Origin: Frigoribacterium endophyticum | Lineage (GTDB): Bacteria > Actinomycetota > Actinomycetes > Actinomycetales > Microbacteriaceae | DNA: 64,000 nt | Assembly: GCF_011759585.1 (NCBI RefSeq) | Contig: NZ_JAAOYV010000001.1 | Coordinates: 1,426,001-1,490,000, forward strand | Direction: 5' to 3' | Shown here: positions 34,765 through 43,798 of the stretch, piece after piece | Layout of the letters: each line of letters starts with the position of its first letter | Position numbering within the stretch: position 1 is the stretch's first letter | The notes under the pieces: generated by a model | The model's database searches: none | Seen by the model: only the letters and a program-made list of their open reading frames with translations | Told to the model about the DNA's origin: nothing | Translations under genes and position numbers: made by a program

Positions 34765-36900
34765 ATGACCGACACCGCCGCCCCCGCCGTGACCGACGTC
34801 GACGCCGAGGCCCTCGAGCTGCTGCGACGCCTGACCGGGCGTGACGACGCCGTCTTCCACGACGGCCAGCTCGAGGCGATCCGCGCCCTCGTCGCCGACC
34901 GCCGACGCGCGCTCGTCGTGCAGCGCACCGGCTGGGGCAAGTCCGCGGTCTACTTCATCGCCACCCTCCTGCTGCGGCGTCGCGGCACGGGGCCCGCCCT
35001 GCTCGTCTCGCCGCTGCTCGCGCTGATGCGCGACCAGGTGGCCGCGGCCGCCCGGGCCGGCGTCCGCGCGGTCGCCCTCAACTCGGCCAACGCCCACGAG
35101 TGGGCCGACGTGCAGCAGGCGCTGCTCGCCGACGAGGTCGACGTGCTGCTCGTGTCGCCCGAGCGCCTCAACAACCCGAGGTTCCGCGACGAGCAGCTGC
35201 CGCTGCTGGTCGACCGGCTCGGCATGCTCGTCGTCGACGAGGCGCACTGCATCAGCGACTGGGGGCACGACTTCCGCCCCGACTACCGGCGCCTGGCCGA
35301 GCTCATCCGCACGCTGCCGGCCGGCGTGCCCGTCCTCGCCACGACGGCCACCGCGAACGAGCGCGTCGTGGCCGACGTCGAGGAGCAGCTGACCGAGGGG
35401 CCGGAGACCTCGGTGCTGACGATCCGCGGCTCGCTGGCCCGCGCCTCCCTGCGGCTGGGGGTGCTCGACCTGCCCACCTCGCGCGACCGGCTCGGCTGGC
35501 TGCTCGCCCACCTGGGCGACCTCGCGGGCAGCGGCATCATCTACACGCTGACCATCTCGGCGGCCGACGACACCGCCCGGCTGCTGCGCGAGGCCGGCCA
35601 CGACGTCCGCTCGTACACCGGCCGCACCGACCCGGAGGAGCGCGAGCAGCTCGAGCAGCGCCTCAAGACCAACGACCTCAAGGCGCTCGTCGCGACGAGC
35701 GCGCTCGGCATGGGCTTCGACAAGCCCGACCTCGGCTTCGTGGTGCACCTCGGCGCGCCGTCGTCGCCGGTCGCCTACTACCAGCAGATCGGCCGCGCCG
35801 GGCGCGCGACCGACAACGCCGACGTGCTGCTGCTGCCCGGGCGGGAGGACCGCGAGATCTGGCAGTACTTCGCGACGGCGTCGATGCCCTCCGAGGCGCG
35901 CGCGAGCGCCGTGCTCGCCGAGCTGGGCGAGACGCCGCTCTCGACGCCGGCGCTGGAGGCGCGGGTCGACATCAAGCGCACCCCGCTCGAGCTGCTGCTC
36001 AAGGTGCTCGACGTCGACGGCGCCGTGCACCGCGTGCAGGGCGGCTGGGTCTCGACCGGGCGGCCGTGGGTCTACGACCGCGAGCGGTACGACCGCATCG
36101 CCACCGCCCGGCTCGCCGAGCAGGAGTCGATGATCCGCTACGAGGCGGGCGCCACCTGCCGCATGCAGATGCTGCAGCTCGACCTCGACGACCCCGCCGC
36201 GGTGCCGTGCGGCCGGTGCGACGTCTGTGCGGGCCCCTGGTACCCGATCGACGTGACGAGCGACGCGGCCGCGTCGGCCGCCAGCTCGCTCGACCGCGTG
36301 GGCGTCGAGGTCGAGCCGCGGGCGCAGTGGCCCACCGGCGCCGACCGGGCGGGCGTGCCCGCCAAGGGCAAGATCGCGCCCGACGAGCGCGTCGAGCAGG
36401 GGCGGGCCCTCGCGCGCCTCACCGACCTGGGCTGGGGCACGACACTCCGCGAGGTGTTCGCGCCCTCGACGCCCGACCAGCCCGTCACGCGGGCGCTCGT
36501 CGACGGCTGCGTGCGGGTGCTGGCCGACTGGGGCTGGGCCGAGCGGCCCGTCGGCATCGTCGTGATGCCGTCGCAGGGCCACCCGCAGCTCGTGGCCTCG
36601 CTGGGCGAGGCCCTCGGCCACGTCGGGCGCCTGCCCGTGCTCGGCCAGCTCACGCCGACCCGCCAGCGCTCGTCCGACGCCCCGCGCGGCGGCGGCAACA
36701 GCGTCTACCGCCTCGCCGACGTGTGGGGGTCGGTGGAGGTCGGCCCCGAGCTGGCCGCGGCCCTCGCGGCGACGCCCGGGCCCGTGCTGCTCGTCGACGA
36801 CCTCGTGGACAGCCGGTGGACGATCACGGTCGCGGGCCGTGAGCTGCGTCGGGCGGGGGCCTCCGCGGTGCTGCCGTTCGCGCTCGGGATCGTCGCGTAG
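34765..36900 (+). CDS. RecQ-family helicase with C-terminal phosphoribosyltransferase-like domain
   Basis: A 711-residue protein. Helicase core: RTGWGKSAVYF (Walker A), VVDEAHCISDWGHDFRPDY (II), ATTATAN (III), ATSALGMGFDKPD (V) and YYQQIGRAGR (VI), then a zinc-binding set (CRMQML, PCGRCDVC). No HRDC domain is present. From about residue 560 the chain departs from RecQ and ends in VLLVDDLVDSRWTITVAGRELRRAGA, the PRPP-binding motif of type I phosphoribosyltransferases. A ComF-like domain fused to RecQ is known in actinobacteria but its role is unclear. Confidence 0.9.
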   Translation: MTDTAAPAVTDVDAEALELLRRLTGRDDAVFHDGQLEAIRALVADRRRALVVQRTGWGKSAVYFIATLLLRRRGTGPALLVSPLLALMRDQVAAAARAGVRAVALNSANAHEWADVQQALLADEVDVLLVSPERLNNPRFRDEQLPLLVDRLGMLVVDEAHCISDWGHDFRPDYRRLAELIRTLPAGVPVLATTATANERVVADVEEQLTEGPETSVLTIRGSLARASLRLGVLDLPTSRDRLGWLLAHLGDLAGSGIIYTLTISAADDTARLLREAGHDVRSYTGRTDPEEREQLEQRLKTNDLKALVATSALGMGFDKPDLGFVVHLGAPSSPVAYYQQIGRAGRATDNADVLLLPGREDREIWQYFATASMPSEARASAVLAELGETPLSTPALEARVDIKRTPLELLLKVLDVDGAVHRVQGGWVSTGRPWVYDRERYDRIATARLAEQESMIRYEAGATCRMQMLQLDLDDPAAVPCGRCDVCAGPWYPIDVTSDAAASAASSLDRVGVEVEPRAQWPTGADRAGVPAKGKIAPDERVEQGRALARLTDLGWGTTLREVFAPSTPDQPVTRALVDGCVRVLADWGWAERPVGIVVMPSQGHPQLVASLGEALGHVGRLPVLGQLTPTRQRSSDAPRGGGNSVYRLADVWGSVEVGPELAAALAATPGPVLLVDDLVDSRWTITVAGRELRRAGASAVLPFALGIVA

Positions 36901-36917
36901 CGCGCGGGCCGGGCGGC

Positions 36918-36958
36918 GGGCCCGACGAGCGCCGGGCCCGACGAGCCCGACGAGCGCC
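36918..36958. repeat. Short direct repeat between convergent genes
   Basis: Three partial copies of GGGCCCGACGAGC(GCC) in tandem, in the 87-base gap between convergent stops. No clean terminator hairpin is seen. Confidence 0.5.
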
Positions 36959-36987
36959 GCGCTGGCCCGGCTCGGTGAGCGGTGGTC

Positions 36988-38607
36988 TCAGCGCACCGTG
37001 ACCTGGTGCTCGTCCCAGCCCTCGGCGCCGTTCGGGGCGGGGGCCATCCGGGCCTCCCGCTGCACCTCGCCGTCGGCGCCGGTCGCCCGGACCCTCACGG
37101 TGTGCCGCCCGCTCGTCGCCTCCCAGCGGTGCACCCACTGCACCCAGGTGTCCGCCGAGACGGAGTCCGCGAGCTGGGCGTCGACCCACGGCTCCTCGTC
37201 GATCTGCACCTCGACGCGCGCGACGCCCGTGTGCGGGTGCCACGCCACGCCCGCGATCGGCACGGTGCCCGCGTCGACCGACGTGCCCGACGCCGGCACG
37301 TCGACCCGCGACTCCAGCTTGACCGGGCCGAGGGCGTCCCAGCCGCGGGGCGTCCAGTACCCCTCGGCGTCGGCGAAGCGGGTGACCTCGAGGTCGACGA
37401 CCCACTTCGTCGCCGAGACGTAGCCGAAGAGGCCCGGCACGACCATGCGCACGGGGAAGCCGTGCTCCTGCGGCAGGGGCTGCCCGTTCATGCCCACGGC
37501 GAGCAGGGCGTCGGTGCCCTCGTCGGTGAGCACGTCGAGGGGGGTGCCCGCGGTGAAGCCGTCCTCGCTGGTCGAGAGCACCATGTCGGCGCCCGCCGTC
37601 GGCACGGCCCGGGCGAGCAGGGTGCGGATCGGGTGGCCGAGCCAGAGGGCGGTGCCGATCAGGTCGCCGCCGACCTCGTTCGACACGCAGCTGAGGGTGG
37701 CGAGGTGCTCCTCGAGGGGCAGGGCGAGCAGCTCGTCGAACGAGACGACGATCTCGTTCTCGACGAGGCCGTGGATGCGCAGGCTCCACTCGGCGGGGTC
37801 GATCGAGGGCACGCGGAGAGCCGTGTCGATGCGGTAGAAGTCCTCGTTCGAGGTCACGTAGGGCGTGATGCCGGGCACGTCGAGGGAGGCGCCGGCCGGC
37901 ACGGGCTCGGCGGTGACGGCCGCCTCCGGGAGGGCGATGCCGTCGCGCAGGGCCGCGACGTCGGCGCGGCCCGCGTTGATCACCCGGGCGCCGGCGCCCA
38001 CGACGACCGCGACGGCGCTCGTGAGCCCGATCGCGGTGAGGAAGCTGCGGCGCTCGACCGGGGCTCCGCCGAGCGGCGGCGTGGGCTCGGTCGCGGCGGC
38101 CCAGCCGGGGGTGGTCGAGAGGCGCCAGCGCCACAGCCGTCGGAGCAGGCCGGGCAGCACCACGACCGCCACCACCGTGCCGATCACGGCCGGGGCCGCG
38201 TCGAGGCTGCCGCTGCCGGCCCGGGTGAGCACCGCGGCGACCGCGAGGGCCCCGCCGACCCCGAAGAGGACGCGGCCGAGCGGCGGGCGGCGCTGCTCGG
38301 CGACGCCGGCCAGGCCCGTGACGACGACGAGCACCACGGCCATCAGCACGCCGAGGGCGACCTTGTCGCCGGTGCCGAACAGGCCAACCATCGTGTCCTT
38401 GGCGGCGGCCGGCGCGAGGTCGATCACGGCGGAGCCGACGGCGAGCAGCGGGCTGCCCCCGGGCCCGGTGACGACGGCGGCCGCCTCGGCGGCGCCGGCC
38501 CAGGCCACGAACGAGACGACGCCGGCGAGGGCGGCCCAGCCCGAGGAGGCGCGGGGCGGCATCCCCGCGGAGGCGGGCTCGACGGGGGTCTCCAGGCGCA
38601 CGGACAT
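36988..38607 (-). CDS. Membrane-anchored molybdopterin-dependent oxidoreductase (sulfite-oxidase-like)
   Basis: A 539-residue protein. The N-terminal 170 residues have about five hydrophobic helices, and a further one precedes the enzyme domain (RRSFLTAIGLTSAVAVVVG). The Mo-cofactor domain follows (TPYVTSNEDFYRIDTALRVPSIDPAEWSLRIHGLV), with the Mo-ligand Cys in LSCVSNEVGGDLIG and YEEPxR-type PQEHGFPVRMVVPGLFGY. A C-terminal Ig-like dimerisation domain has HTGVARVEVQIDEEPW. The active domain is probably outside. The substrate is unknown (sulfite, or methionine sulfoxide as in MsrP). ATG 38607 is leaderless. Confidence 0.92.
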   Translation of the reverse strand: MSVRLETPVEPASAGMPPRASSGWAALAGVVSFVAWAGAAEAAAVVTGPGGSPLLAVGSAVIDLAPAAAKDTMVGLFGTGDKVALGVLMAVVLVVVTGLAGVAEQRRPPLGRVLFGVGGALAVAAVLTRAGSGSLDAAPAVIGTVVAVVVLPGLLRRLWRWRLSTTPGWAAATEPTPPLGGAPVERRSFLTAIGLTSAVAVVVGAGARVINAGRADVAALRDGIALPEAAVTAEPVPAGASLDVPGITPYVTSNEDFYRIDTALRVPSIDPAEWSLRIHGLVENEIVVSFDELLALPLEEHLATLSCVSNEVGGDLIGTALWLGHPIRTLLARAVPTAGADMVLSTSEDGFTAGTPLDVLTDEGTDALLAVGMNGQPLPQEHGFPVRMVVPGLFGYVSATKWVVDLEVTRFADAEGYWTPRGWDALGPVKLESRVDVPASGTSVDAGTVPIAGVAWHPHTGVARVEVQIDEEPWVDAQLADSVSADTWVQWVHRWEATSGRHTVRVRATGADGEVQREARMAPAPNGAEGWDEHQVTVR

Positions 38608-38613
38608 GCCCCG

Positions 38614-38619
38614 AGGCTA
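38614..38619 (-). promoter_or_regulatory. -10 box TAGCCT, leaderless start
   Basis: TAGCCT, 6 bases, then the ATG at 38607 on the minus strand. Confidence 0.6.
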
Positions 38620-38683
38620 GGCCCGGGGACGGTGAGCCAGCTGACGGCGGCGCGAGCCGTCACCGGTCGCGACGCCCTGGGGC

Positions 38684-38965
38684 TCAGTCCTCGTCGACGA
38701 GGCTCTCGGTCAGCTCGACGATGAAGGCCGCCGACGACTCCGACCCGGCAGCCGGCTCGACGTCGTCGGGCGCGTCGACGACGAGCAGCGGGATGCCCGG
38801 GCCGAGCAGCAGCTGCGCCATGTGGGCCACGCCGTCGAGGCGGCAGGCGACCGGCACGCGGAAGGTGCGGTCGTCGTCGCTGAACTCCATCGCCGCGGCC
38901 AGCAGCACCTCGGCCAGCTCGTCGGTCACGATCAGCTCCTGGCCCGCGTAGTACAGAGTCTTCAT
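38684..38965 (-). CDS. Hypothetical protein, 93 aa
   Basis: A small acidic protein (MKTLYYAGQELIVTDELAEVLLAAA, DDRTFRVPVACRLDGV, then a Asp/Glu/Ser tail). I recognise no family. A clear leaderless promoter (TAGGGT, 6-base gap) supports the start. It is divergent from the ADH gene at 39028, with 62 bases between the starts, so both promoters overlap. Confidence 0.72.
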   Translation of the reverse strand: MKTLYYAGQELIVTDELAEVLLAAAMEFSDDDRTFRVPVACRLDGVAHMAQLLLGPGIPLLVVDAPDDVEPAAGSESSAAFIVELTESLVDED

Positions 38966-38971
38966 GCGCCC

Positions 38972-38977
38972 ACCCTA
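38972..38977 (-). promoter_or_regulatory. -10 box TAGGGT, leaderless start
   Basis: TAGGGT, 6 bases, then the ATG at 38965 on the minus strand. Confidence 0.55.
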
Positions 38978-39015
38978 GGGGCGGTGACGCTTGCGCTTGA
39001 GTGCACTCCAGCTCG

Positions 39016-39021
39016 TACGGT
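39016..39021 (+). promoter_or_regulatory. -10 box TACGGT, leaderless start
   Basis: TACGGT, 6 bases, then the ATG at 39028. Confidence 0.55.
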
Positions 39022-39027
39022 CGCCCC

Positions 39028-40170
39028 ATGAGGACCACGACCGCCCATGCCCTGCTCGCCCCCGGCGCCCCGCTCCAGCAGATCACGCTCGACCGCCGCG
39101 ACCTCCGCCCCGACGACCTCGCCGTGCGGGTCGACTTCTGCGGCGTCTGCCACAGCGACCTGCACGCCCTCGAGCAGGCCGGGCCCGGCCAGCTGCCGCT
39201 CGTGCCGGGCCACGAGTTCGTCGGCGAGGTCGTCGCCGTCGGCCCGGCGGTCACCGGCTTCGCCGTCGGCGACCCGGTCGCCGTCGGCAACATCGTCGAC
39301 TCCTGCGGCACGTGCGAGAACTGCCTCGCCGACGAGCAGTCGCTCTGCGTGGAGTTCCCGACCCTCACCTACGGCGGGCGTGACCGCCACGACGGCAGCC
39401 GCACCCAGGGCGCCTGGTCGGGCGAGTACGTCGTCCGCGAGTCGTTCGCCTACCACCTGCCGACGGGCCTCGACCCGGCCGCCGTCGCCCCGCTGATGTG
39501 CGCGGGCGTGACGACCTGGGCCCCGCTCGCCCGGGCGGGCGTGGGGCCCGGCGACCGGGTCGGCGTCGTCGGGCTGGGCGGCCTCGGCCACCTCGCGGTG
39601 AAGTTCGCCGTCGCCCGGGGCGCGGAGGTCTCCGTCTTCACGACGTCGCCGCGCAAGCGGGCCGACGCCCTCGCGCTCGGCGCCGTCGAGGTCGTCGTCT
39701 CGACCGACCCCGCGGCCATGGCGGCCGCCGCCCGGCGCTTCGACCTCGTCGTCGACACCGCCTCGGGCGACCACGACCCGTCGCCGTACCTCGAGACGCT
39801 GCGTCGCGGCGGCACCCTCTGCATGCTCGGCATCCCGCCGCGGTACAGCGTCTCGGCGATGAGCCTCCTGCCCCACCGGTCGCTGACCGCCTCGGGCAGC
39901 GCCGGTCGGGCCGACACCCAGGCGATGCTCGACTTCGCGGCCGAGCACGGCGTCGTCGCCGACGTCGAGGTGCTGCCGGCCGCCCGGCTCGCCGAGGCCC
40001 TCGACCGCCTCGCCCACAACGACGTCCGCTACCGGTTCGTCCTCGACCTGCGACCGGGGGCCGACCCGCAGGCGGCCTCGGCGGCCTCGCCCGCCCGCTC
40101 CTCCGCCTCCGCCGCCGACGCCGGGGGCACACGGGCCCCGGGCGACCGGGAGGGCGGACGTACCCTGTGA
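39028..40170 (+). CDS. Zinc-dependent alcohol dehydrogenase, YahK/CAD-like
   Basis: A 380-residue medium-chain dehydrogenase of the cinnamyl-alcohol/YahK group. Catalytic zinc: CGVCHSDLHAL, PGHEFVGEV. Structural zinc: DSCGTCENCLADEQSLC. NADP site: VGVVGLGGLGHLAVKFA with TTSPRKRADALALGA. CAD-type FAYHLPTGLDPAAVAPLMCAGVTTW is present. The last about 30 residues are an unusual Ala/Ser-rich tail. Probably an NADPH-dependent aldehyde reductase. The MerR gene that follows overlaps its 3' promoter region. Confidence 0.9.
   Translation: MRTTTAHALLAPGAPLQQITLDRRDLRPDDLAVRVDFCGVCHSDLHALEQAGPGQLPLVPGHEFVGEVVAVGPAVTGFAVGDPVAVGNIVDSCGTCENCLADEQSLCVEFPTLTYGGRDRHDGSRTQGAWSGEYVVRESFAYHLPTGLDPAAVAPLMCAGVTTWAPLARAGVGPGDRVGVVGLGGLGHLAVKFAVARGAEVSVFTTSPRKRADALALGAVEVVVSTDPAAMAAAARRFDLVVDTASGDHDPSPYLETLRRGGTLCMLGIPPRYSVSAMSLLPHRSLTASGSAGRADTQAMLDFAAEHGVVADVEVLPAARLAEALDRLAHNDVRYRFVLDLRPGADPQAASAASPARSSASAADAGGTRAPGDREGGRTL
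40161..40166 (+). promoter_or_regulatory. -10 box TACCCT inside the end of the ADH gene
   Basis: TACCCT, 6 bases, then the ATG at 40173. The box lies within the last codons of the upstream ADH gene. Confidence 0.5.
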
Positions 40171-40172
40171 CG

Positions 40173-40667
40173 ATGACGCTCGCGACGCCTCCCCCGCTCC
40201 GTCCCGTCGACGGCGACGCGGGTCGCGCGCACGACGCGGCCGACCTCGACGACGTCCTCGAGGAGGCGCGGGTCGCCCCGGTCGGCATCGGTCGCGTCGC
40301 CGAGGCGACCGGCCTCAGCGTCGACGCCCTGCGCTGGTACGAACGGGAGGGGCTGCTCCCCCTCGTCGGCCGGGGCGCGGACGGCCGACGCCGGTACGGC
40401 CCGGCCGCCGTGCGCTTCGTGCGGCTCGTGCAGGCGCTCCGGCGGACGGGCATGCCCGTCGCGGACGTGCGCGCCTTCGTGCAGGCGGGCCGGGGCGAGC
40501 TCGTGACGCACCCCGTGCGGCTGGCCCTGCTCGAGGCCCAGGTGACCGCGATCGAGCAGCAGATGACGCAGCTCCGGGCCGACCTCGGCGTGCTCACCGC
40601 GAAGTGCGACGACTACCGCGGCCTCATCGCGCGCGGGCTCGACTGCGAGGACGAGGTCGGGGACTGA
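40173..40667 (+). CDS. MerR family transcriptional regulator
   Basis: A 164-residue regulator. The MerR winged helix starts late, near residue 37: VGIGRVAEATGLSVDALRWYEREGLLPLVGRGADGRRRYGPAAVRFVRLVQALRRTGMPV. The dimerisation coiled coil follows. Two Cys in the tail (AKCDD, LDCEDE) could sense electrophiles or metal. The ATG at 40173 (rather than GTG 40167, which overlaps the ADH stop) fits a leaderless promoter. It probably regulates the ADH, as in aldehyde-responsive AdhR-type pairs. Confidence 0.9.
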   Translation: MTLATPPPLRPVDGDAGRAHDAADLDDVLEEARVAPVGIGRVAEATGLSVDALRWYEREGLLPLVGRGADGRRRYGPAAVRFVRLVQALRRTGMPVADVRAFVQAGRGELVTHPVRLALLEAQVTAIEQQMTQLRADLGVLTAKCDDYRGLIARGLDCEDEVGD

Positions 40668-40750
40668 GCGCGAGCGCATGCGCGGGCACGAGCGTGAGCG
40701 GAGTCGGGACCGCTGCGGCCCCGGCAGCGCGCGGCCTCGACGCCGTGCCG

Positions 40751-40756
40751 TAGCCT
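40751..40756 (+). promoter_or_regulatory. -10 box TAGCCT, leaderless start
   Basis: TAGCCT, 6 bases, then the ATG at 40763. Confidence 0.6.
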
Positions 40757-40762
40757 CGGCCC

Positions 40763-41119
40763 ATGGCTGACGAACGTGCACCGCAGATCGTGACCGGCGA
40801 CCCCGACGTGACCCGCGCCTCCCTCGAGCTGAAGCTCCCGGCCGCGCTGCTGCCGGGGCTCGTGCGCCGGGCCGTGCAGTCGACGCCCGGCTTCAGCGTC
40901 ACCTCGGCCGACGAGGAGGGCGCCGAGCTGCTGCGCCGCAGCGCGACGGCGAGCGACCGCGACGTCGTGCGCCTGGTGTTCACGCCGACCGACCAGGGCA
41001 TCCGCGTGACCGGCGAGGTGCACTCCCCCGCCGGCACGATCGGCGCGAGCGTCAAGAAGCGCGACGCCGACACGACGGCGCTCTTCCAGGCGATCGCCTC
41101 GGCGGCCGGGCCCTTCTAG
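40763..41119 (+). CDS. Hypothetical protein, 118 aa
   Basis: A small soluble protein I cannot assign: SLELKLPAALLPGLVRRAVQSTPGFSVTSADEEGAELL, then IRVTGEVHSPAGTIGASVKKRDADTTALFQAIASAAGPF. The layout of strand, helix and two strands suggests a compact alpha/beta domain. It has its own leaderless promoter. Confidence 0.7.
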   Translation: MADERAPQIVTGDPDVTRASLELKLPAALLPGLVRRAVQSTPGFSVTSADEEGAELLRRSATASDRDVVRLVFTPTDQGIRVTGEVHSPAGTIGASVKKRDADTTALFQAIASAAGPF

Positions 41120-41128
41120 GCCGGGCCA

Positions 41129-41144
41129 CGCCTCCCCGGAGGCG
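41129..41144. terminator. Short GC hairpin between convergent genes
   Basis: CGCCTCC-CC-GGAGGCG: a perfect 7-bp stem with a 2-base loop, just after the stop of the 118-residue protein gene. A weak terminator candidate. Confidence 0.4.
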
Positions 41145-41293
41145 CCGGCGCACGGGTCCGGGGCCGGCAGGGCCTGCTCCGCGGCACGGGCCGACCCCTG
41201 ACGCGTCCGCAGGAAGACTCGTCAGCCCTCGGCGGGTGCGCGTCCTCCCCGGCCGGTCAGCGCCGGCCCGCCCGGGAAGACGAGGATCCGCCG

Positions 41294-43798
41294 CTACGAA
41301 GCAGCCTCGTCGTCGTCGTACCGGTCGATGCTGATCGTCGGGATCGACGCCGTGATGACCGAGCCGTCGGCGCGCATCAGGCCGCGCAGGTCGCTCGTCG
41401 TCGGCACCTTCGTCGTGATGCGGGGCCCCTGGTCGTCGAGAGCCACGCGCACGGGGAGCTCGCCGACCTCCACCCGCTCGCCGCGGACGCCGACGCTCAC
41501 GCCGGTGCCCTCCTCGACCGTGAAGACGATCTCGTGCTGCGCGAGGTCGACGCGCACCCGCGAGCCGTGGATGGTGAGCTTGAAGCTCAGCTCCTCCCAG
41601 TCGGCGGGCAGGCGCGGGTCGAAGGTGATGTCGCCGAGGTAGTCGCGCATGCCGCCGTAGCCGCTGACCAGCGCGCTCCAGATGCCGCCGGTCGAGGCGA
41701 CGTGCACGCCGTCGGCCGTGTTGCGGTGCAGGTCGGCGAGGTCGACGTACAGCGACGACAGGAAGTACTGCTGCGACAGCTGGTGGTGGCCCACCTCGGC
41801 CGCGATGATCGACTGCACGACGCCCGAGAGGGTCGAGTCGCCGGTCGTCAGCGCGTCGTAGTACTCGAAGTCGCGGAGCTTCTGCTCGGCGGTGAACTCG
41901 TCGCCCTGGAGGAAGAGCGCGAGCACGACGTCGGCCTGCTTGAGCACCTGGAAGCGGTAGATCACGAGCGGGTGGTAGTGCAGCAGCAGCGGGCGCTTGC
42001 TGGCCGGCGTCGACTCGAGGTCCCACAGCTCCTTGTCGAGGAACTGCGCGTCCTGAGGGTGGATGCCGCGGTGCTCGTCGTAGGGGATCTCCATCGCCTC
42101 GGCGGCGACCTGCCAGCCGGTGACCTCGTGGTCCTCCAGGTCGAGGCGGGTGACCATCCTCGAGTAGGCAGCGGGCGACTCCTCGGCCAGGCGGGTGACG
42201 TAGCGGACGGCGGCCCGGAGGTTCGCGCGCGCCATGACGTTCGTGTAGAGGTTGTCGTCGACGACCGTCGTGTACTCGTCGGGGCCGGTGACCCCGTCGA
42301 TGTGGAACCGCTGGTCGCCGTTCGAGCGCCAGAAGCCCAGGTCGGCCCAAAGGCGTGCCGTCTCGACGAGAATGTCGACGGCGCCGCGCTCGATGAAGTC
42401 GAGGTCACCGCTCGCCTGCACGTACTGGCTGAGGGCGTGGCTGATGTCGGCGTCGATGTGGTACTGCGCGGTGCCGGCGGCGTAGTACGCCGACGACTCG
42501 AGGCCGTTGATGGTGCGCCACGGGAAGAGCGCGCCGCGCTGGTTCAATTCGACCGCCCGGTCACGGGCCGCGTCGAGCATGCCGAGGCGGAAGCGCAGGG
42601 CGTTCCGGGCGACGTTCGGTGCCGTGTAGGTGAGGAAGGGCAGGACGTAGATCTCGGTGTCCCAGAAGTAGTGCCCGCCGTAGCCCGATCCGGTGACGCC
42701 CTTGGCGGCGACGCCCTGGCCGTCGGTGCGCGCCGTGGCCTGCGCGAGCTGGAAGAGGTTCCAGCGCACGGCCTGCTGCACCTCGGGCTGGCCGCCGACG
42801 ACCACGTCGGTGCGGGCCCAGTAGTCGTCGAGCCACGCGCGCTGCTTGTCGAACATCGCCGACGGGGGCTCCTCGGCGACGCGGTCGAGGGTGCGGTCGC
42901 AGCGGTCGGCGAGCTCGCGCGGGGGCACGCCGCGGCTGGTGTGGTAAGTGATCGTCTTGACGATGCGCGTCGAGACGCCCGCCTTGGCCCGCACCCGGTA
43001 GACGTGCTTGGCGAGGTCGTCGTCGATCGACGACGACTCGTCCCACTCGTTCTCGGTGTCCATGACGTGGTCGGCGCCGACCGCGATGGTCATGCCCGAG
43101 TTCGTCGTGCGGTAGCCGAGCACCGCGCGCGTGCCGCCGTTGCGCTTCAGCACCGGCTGGAGCACGCGCGAGTCGAAGGCCTCGGCACGGCGCGGGTCGA
43201 AGGCGCCGGCCGCGGCGCGCATGCCCGCGTGGTACTCGTCGCCCATGTCCTGCCGGTTGAGGATCTGGCTCGAGATGAGCAGCGACGCGTCGGCGTCGAG
43301 CACCGTCACCTCGTACTCGATGATCGCGAGGTGGCGGTCCTCGAAGCTGACCAGGCGACGGCTGGTGACGAGCACGCGCTTGCCTGAGGGGGTGCGCCAC
43401 TCGACGTCGCGGGTGAGCACGCCGTCGCGGAAGTCGAGGCGACGCGTGTGGTCGAGGATGTCGGCCTCGAAGAGCACGAACGGCTCGTCGTCGACGTAGA
43501 GGCGGATCACCTTGGCGTCGGGCACGTTGACGATGGTCTGGCCGACGCGGGCGAAGCCGAAGGCCTCCTCCGCGTGGCGGATCGGCCACGTCTCGTGGAA
43601 GCCGTTGACGTAGGTGCCGAACGAGTGGCCGCCGCGCCCCTCGTCGGGGTTGCCGCGGAGGCCCAGGTAGCCGTTGCCCACGGCGAAGATCGTCTCGGTG
43701 ACGCCCTCGTCGCCCTGCACGTACTCGTCCTCGACGAGCGCCCACTCGTCGACCGGGAAGCGGTGCCGGTCGAGCGGGTCGGTGGTGATGGTGTTCAC
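41294..43798 (-). CDS. GH65 disaccharide phosphorylase
   Basis: An 834-residue glycoside hydrolase family 65 enzyme. N-terminal beta-sandwich (FAVGNGYLGLRGNPDEG, NGFHETWPI), then the alpha6/alpha6 barrel with GHYFWDTEIYVLPF and the general acid Glu in DGVTGPDEYTTVVDDNLYTN, and the phosphate-binding STGGIWSALVSGYGG. GH65 members phosphorolyse maltose, trehalose, kojibiose or nigerose to beta-glucose-1-phosphate and glucose. GTG 43798 overlaps the stop of the beta-phosphoglucomutase gene (GTGA), which fits this product. Specificity cannot be read from sequence alone. Confidence 0.9.
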   Translation of the reverse strand: MNTITTDPLDRHRFPVDEWALVEDEYVQGDEGVTETIFAVGNGYLGLRGNPDEGRGGHSFGTYVNGFHETWPIRHAEEAFGFARVGQTIVNVPDAKVIRLYVDDEPFVLFEADILDHTRRLDFRDGVLTRDVEWRTPSGKRVLVTSRRLVSFEDRHLAIIEYEVTVLDADASLLISSQILNRQDMGDEYHAGMRAAAGAFDPRRAEAFDSRVLQPVLKRNGGTRAVLGYRTTNSGMTIAVGADHVMDTENEWDESSSIDDDLAKHVYRVRAKAGVSTRIVKTITYHTSRGVPPRELADRCDRTLDRVAEEPPSAMFDKQRAWLDDYWARTDVVVGGQPEVQQAVRWNLFQLAQATARTDGQGVAAKGVTGSGYGGHYFWDTEIYVLPFLTYTAPNVARNALRFRLGMLDAARDRAVELNQRGALFPWRTINGLESSAYYAAGTAQYHIDADISHALSQYVQASGDLDFIERGAVDILVETARLWADLGFWRSNGDQRFHIDGVTGPDEYTTVVDDNLYTNVMARANLRAAVRYVTRLAEESPAAYSRMVTRLDLEDHEVTGWQVAAEAMEIPYDEHRGIHPQDAQFLDKELWDLESTPASKRPLLLHYHPLVIYRFQVLKQADVVLALFLQGDEFTAEQKLRDFEYYDALTTGDSTLSGVVQSIIAAEVGHHQLSQQYFLSSLYVDLADLHRNTADGVHVASTGGIWSALVSGYGGMRDYLGDITFDPRLPADWEELSFKLTIHGSRVRVDLAQHEIVFTVEEGTGVSVGVRGERVEVGELPVRVALDDQGPRITTKVPTTSDLRGLMRADGSVITASIPTISIDRYDDDEAAS

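Noticed and set aside
36901-36960. Terminator between recQ-like and molybdopterin oxidoreductase genes
   Set aside because: The region is repetitive and GC-rich, but no stem longer than about six clean pairs could be drawn with a reasonable loop, so I list only the direct repeat.
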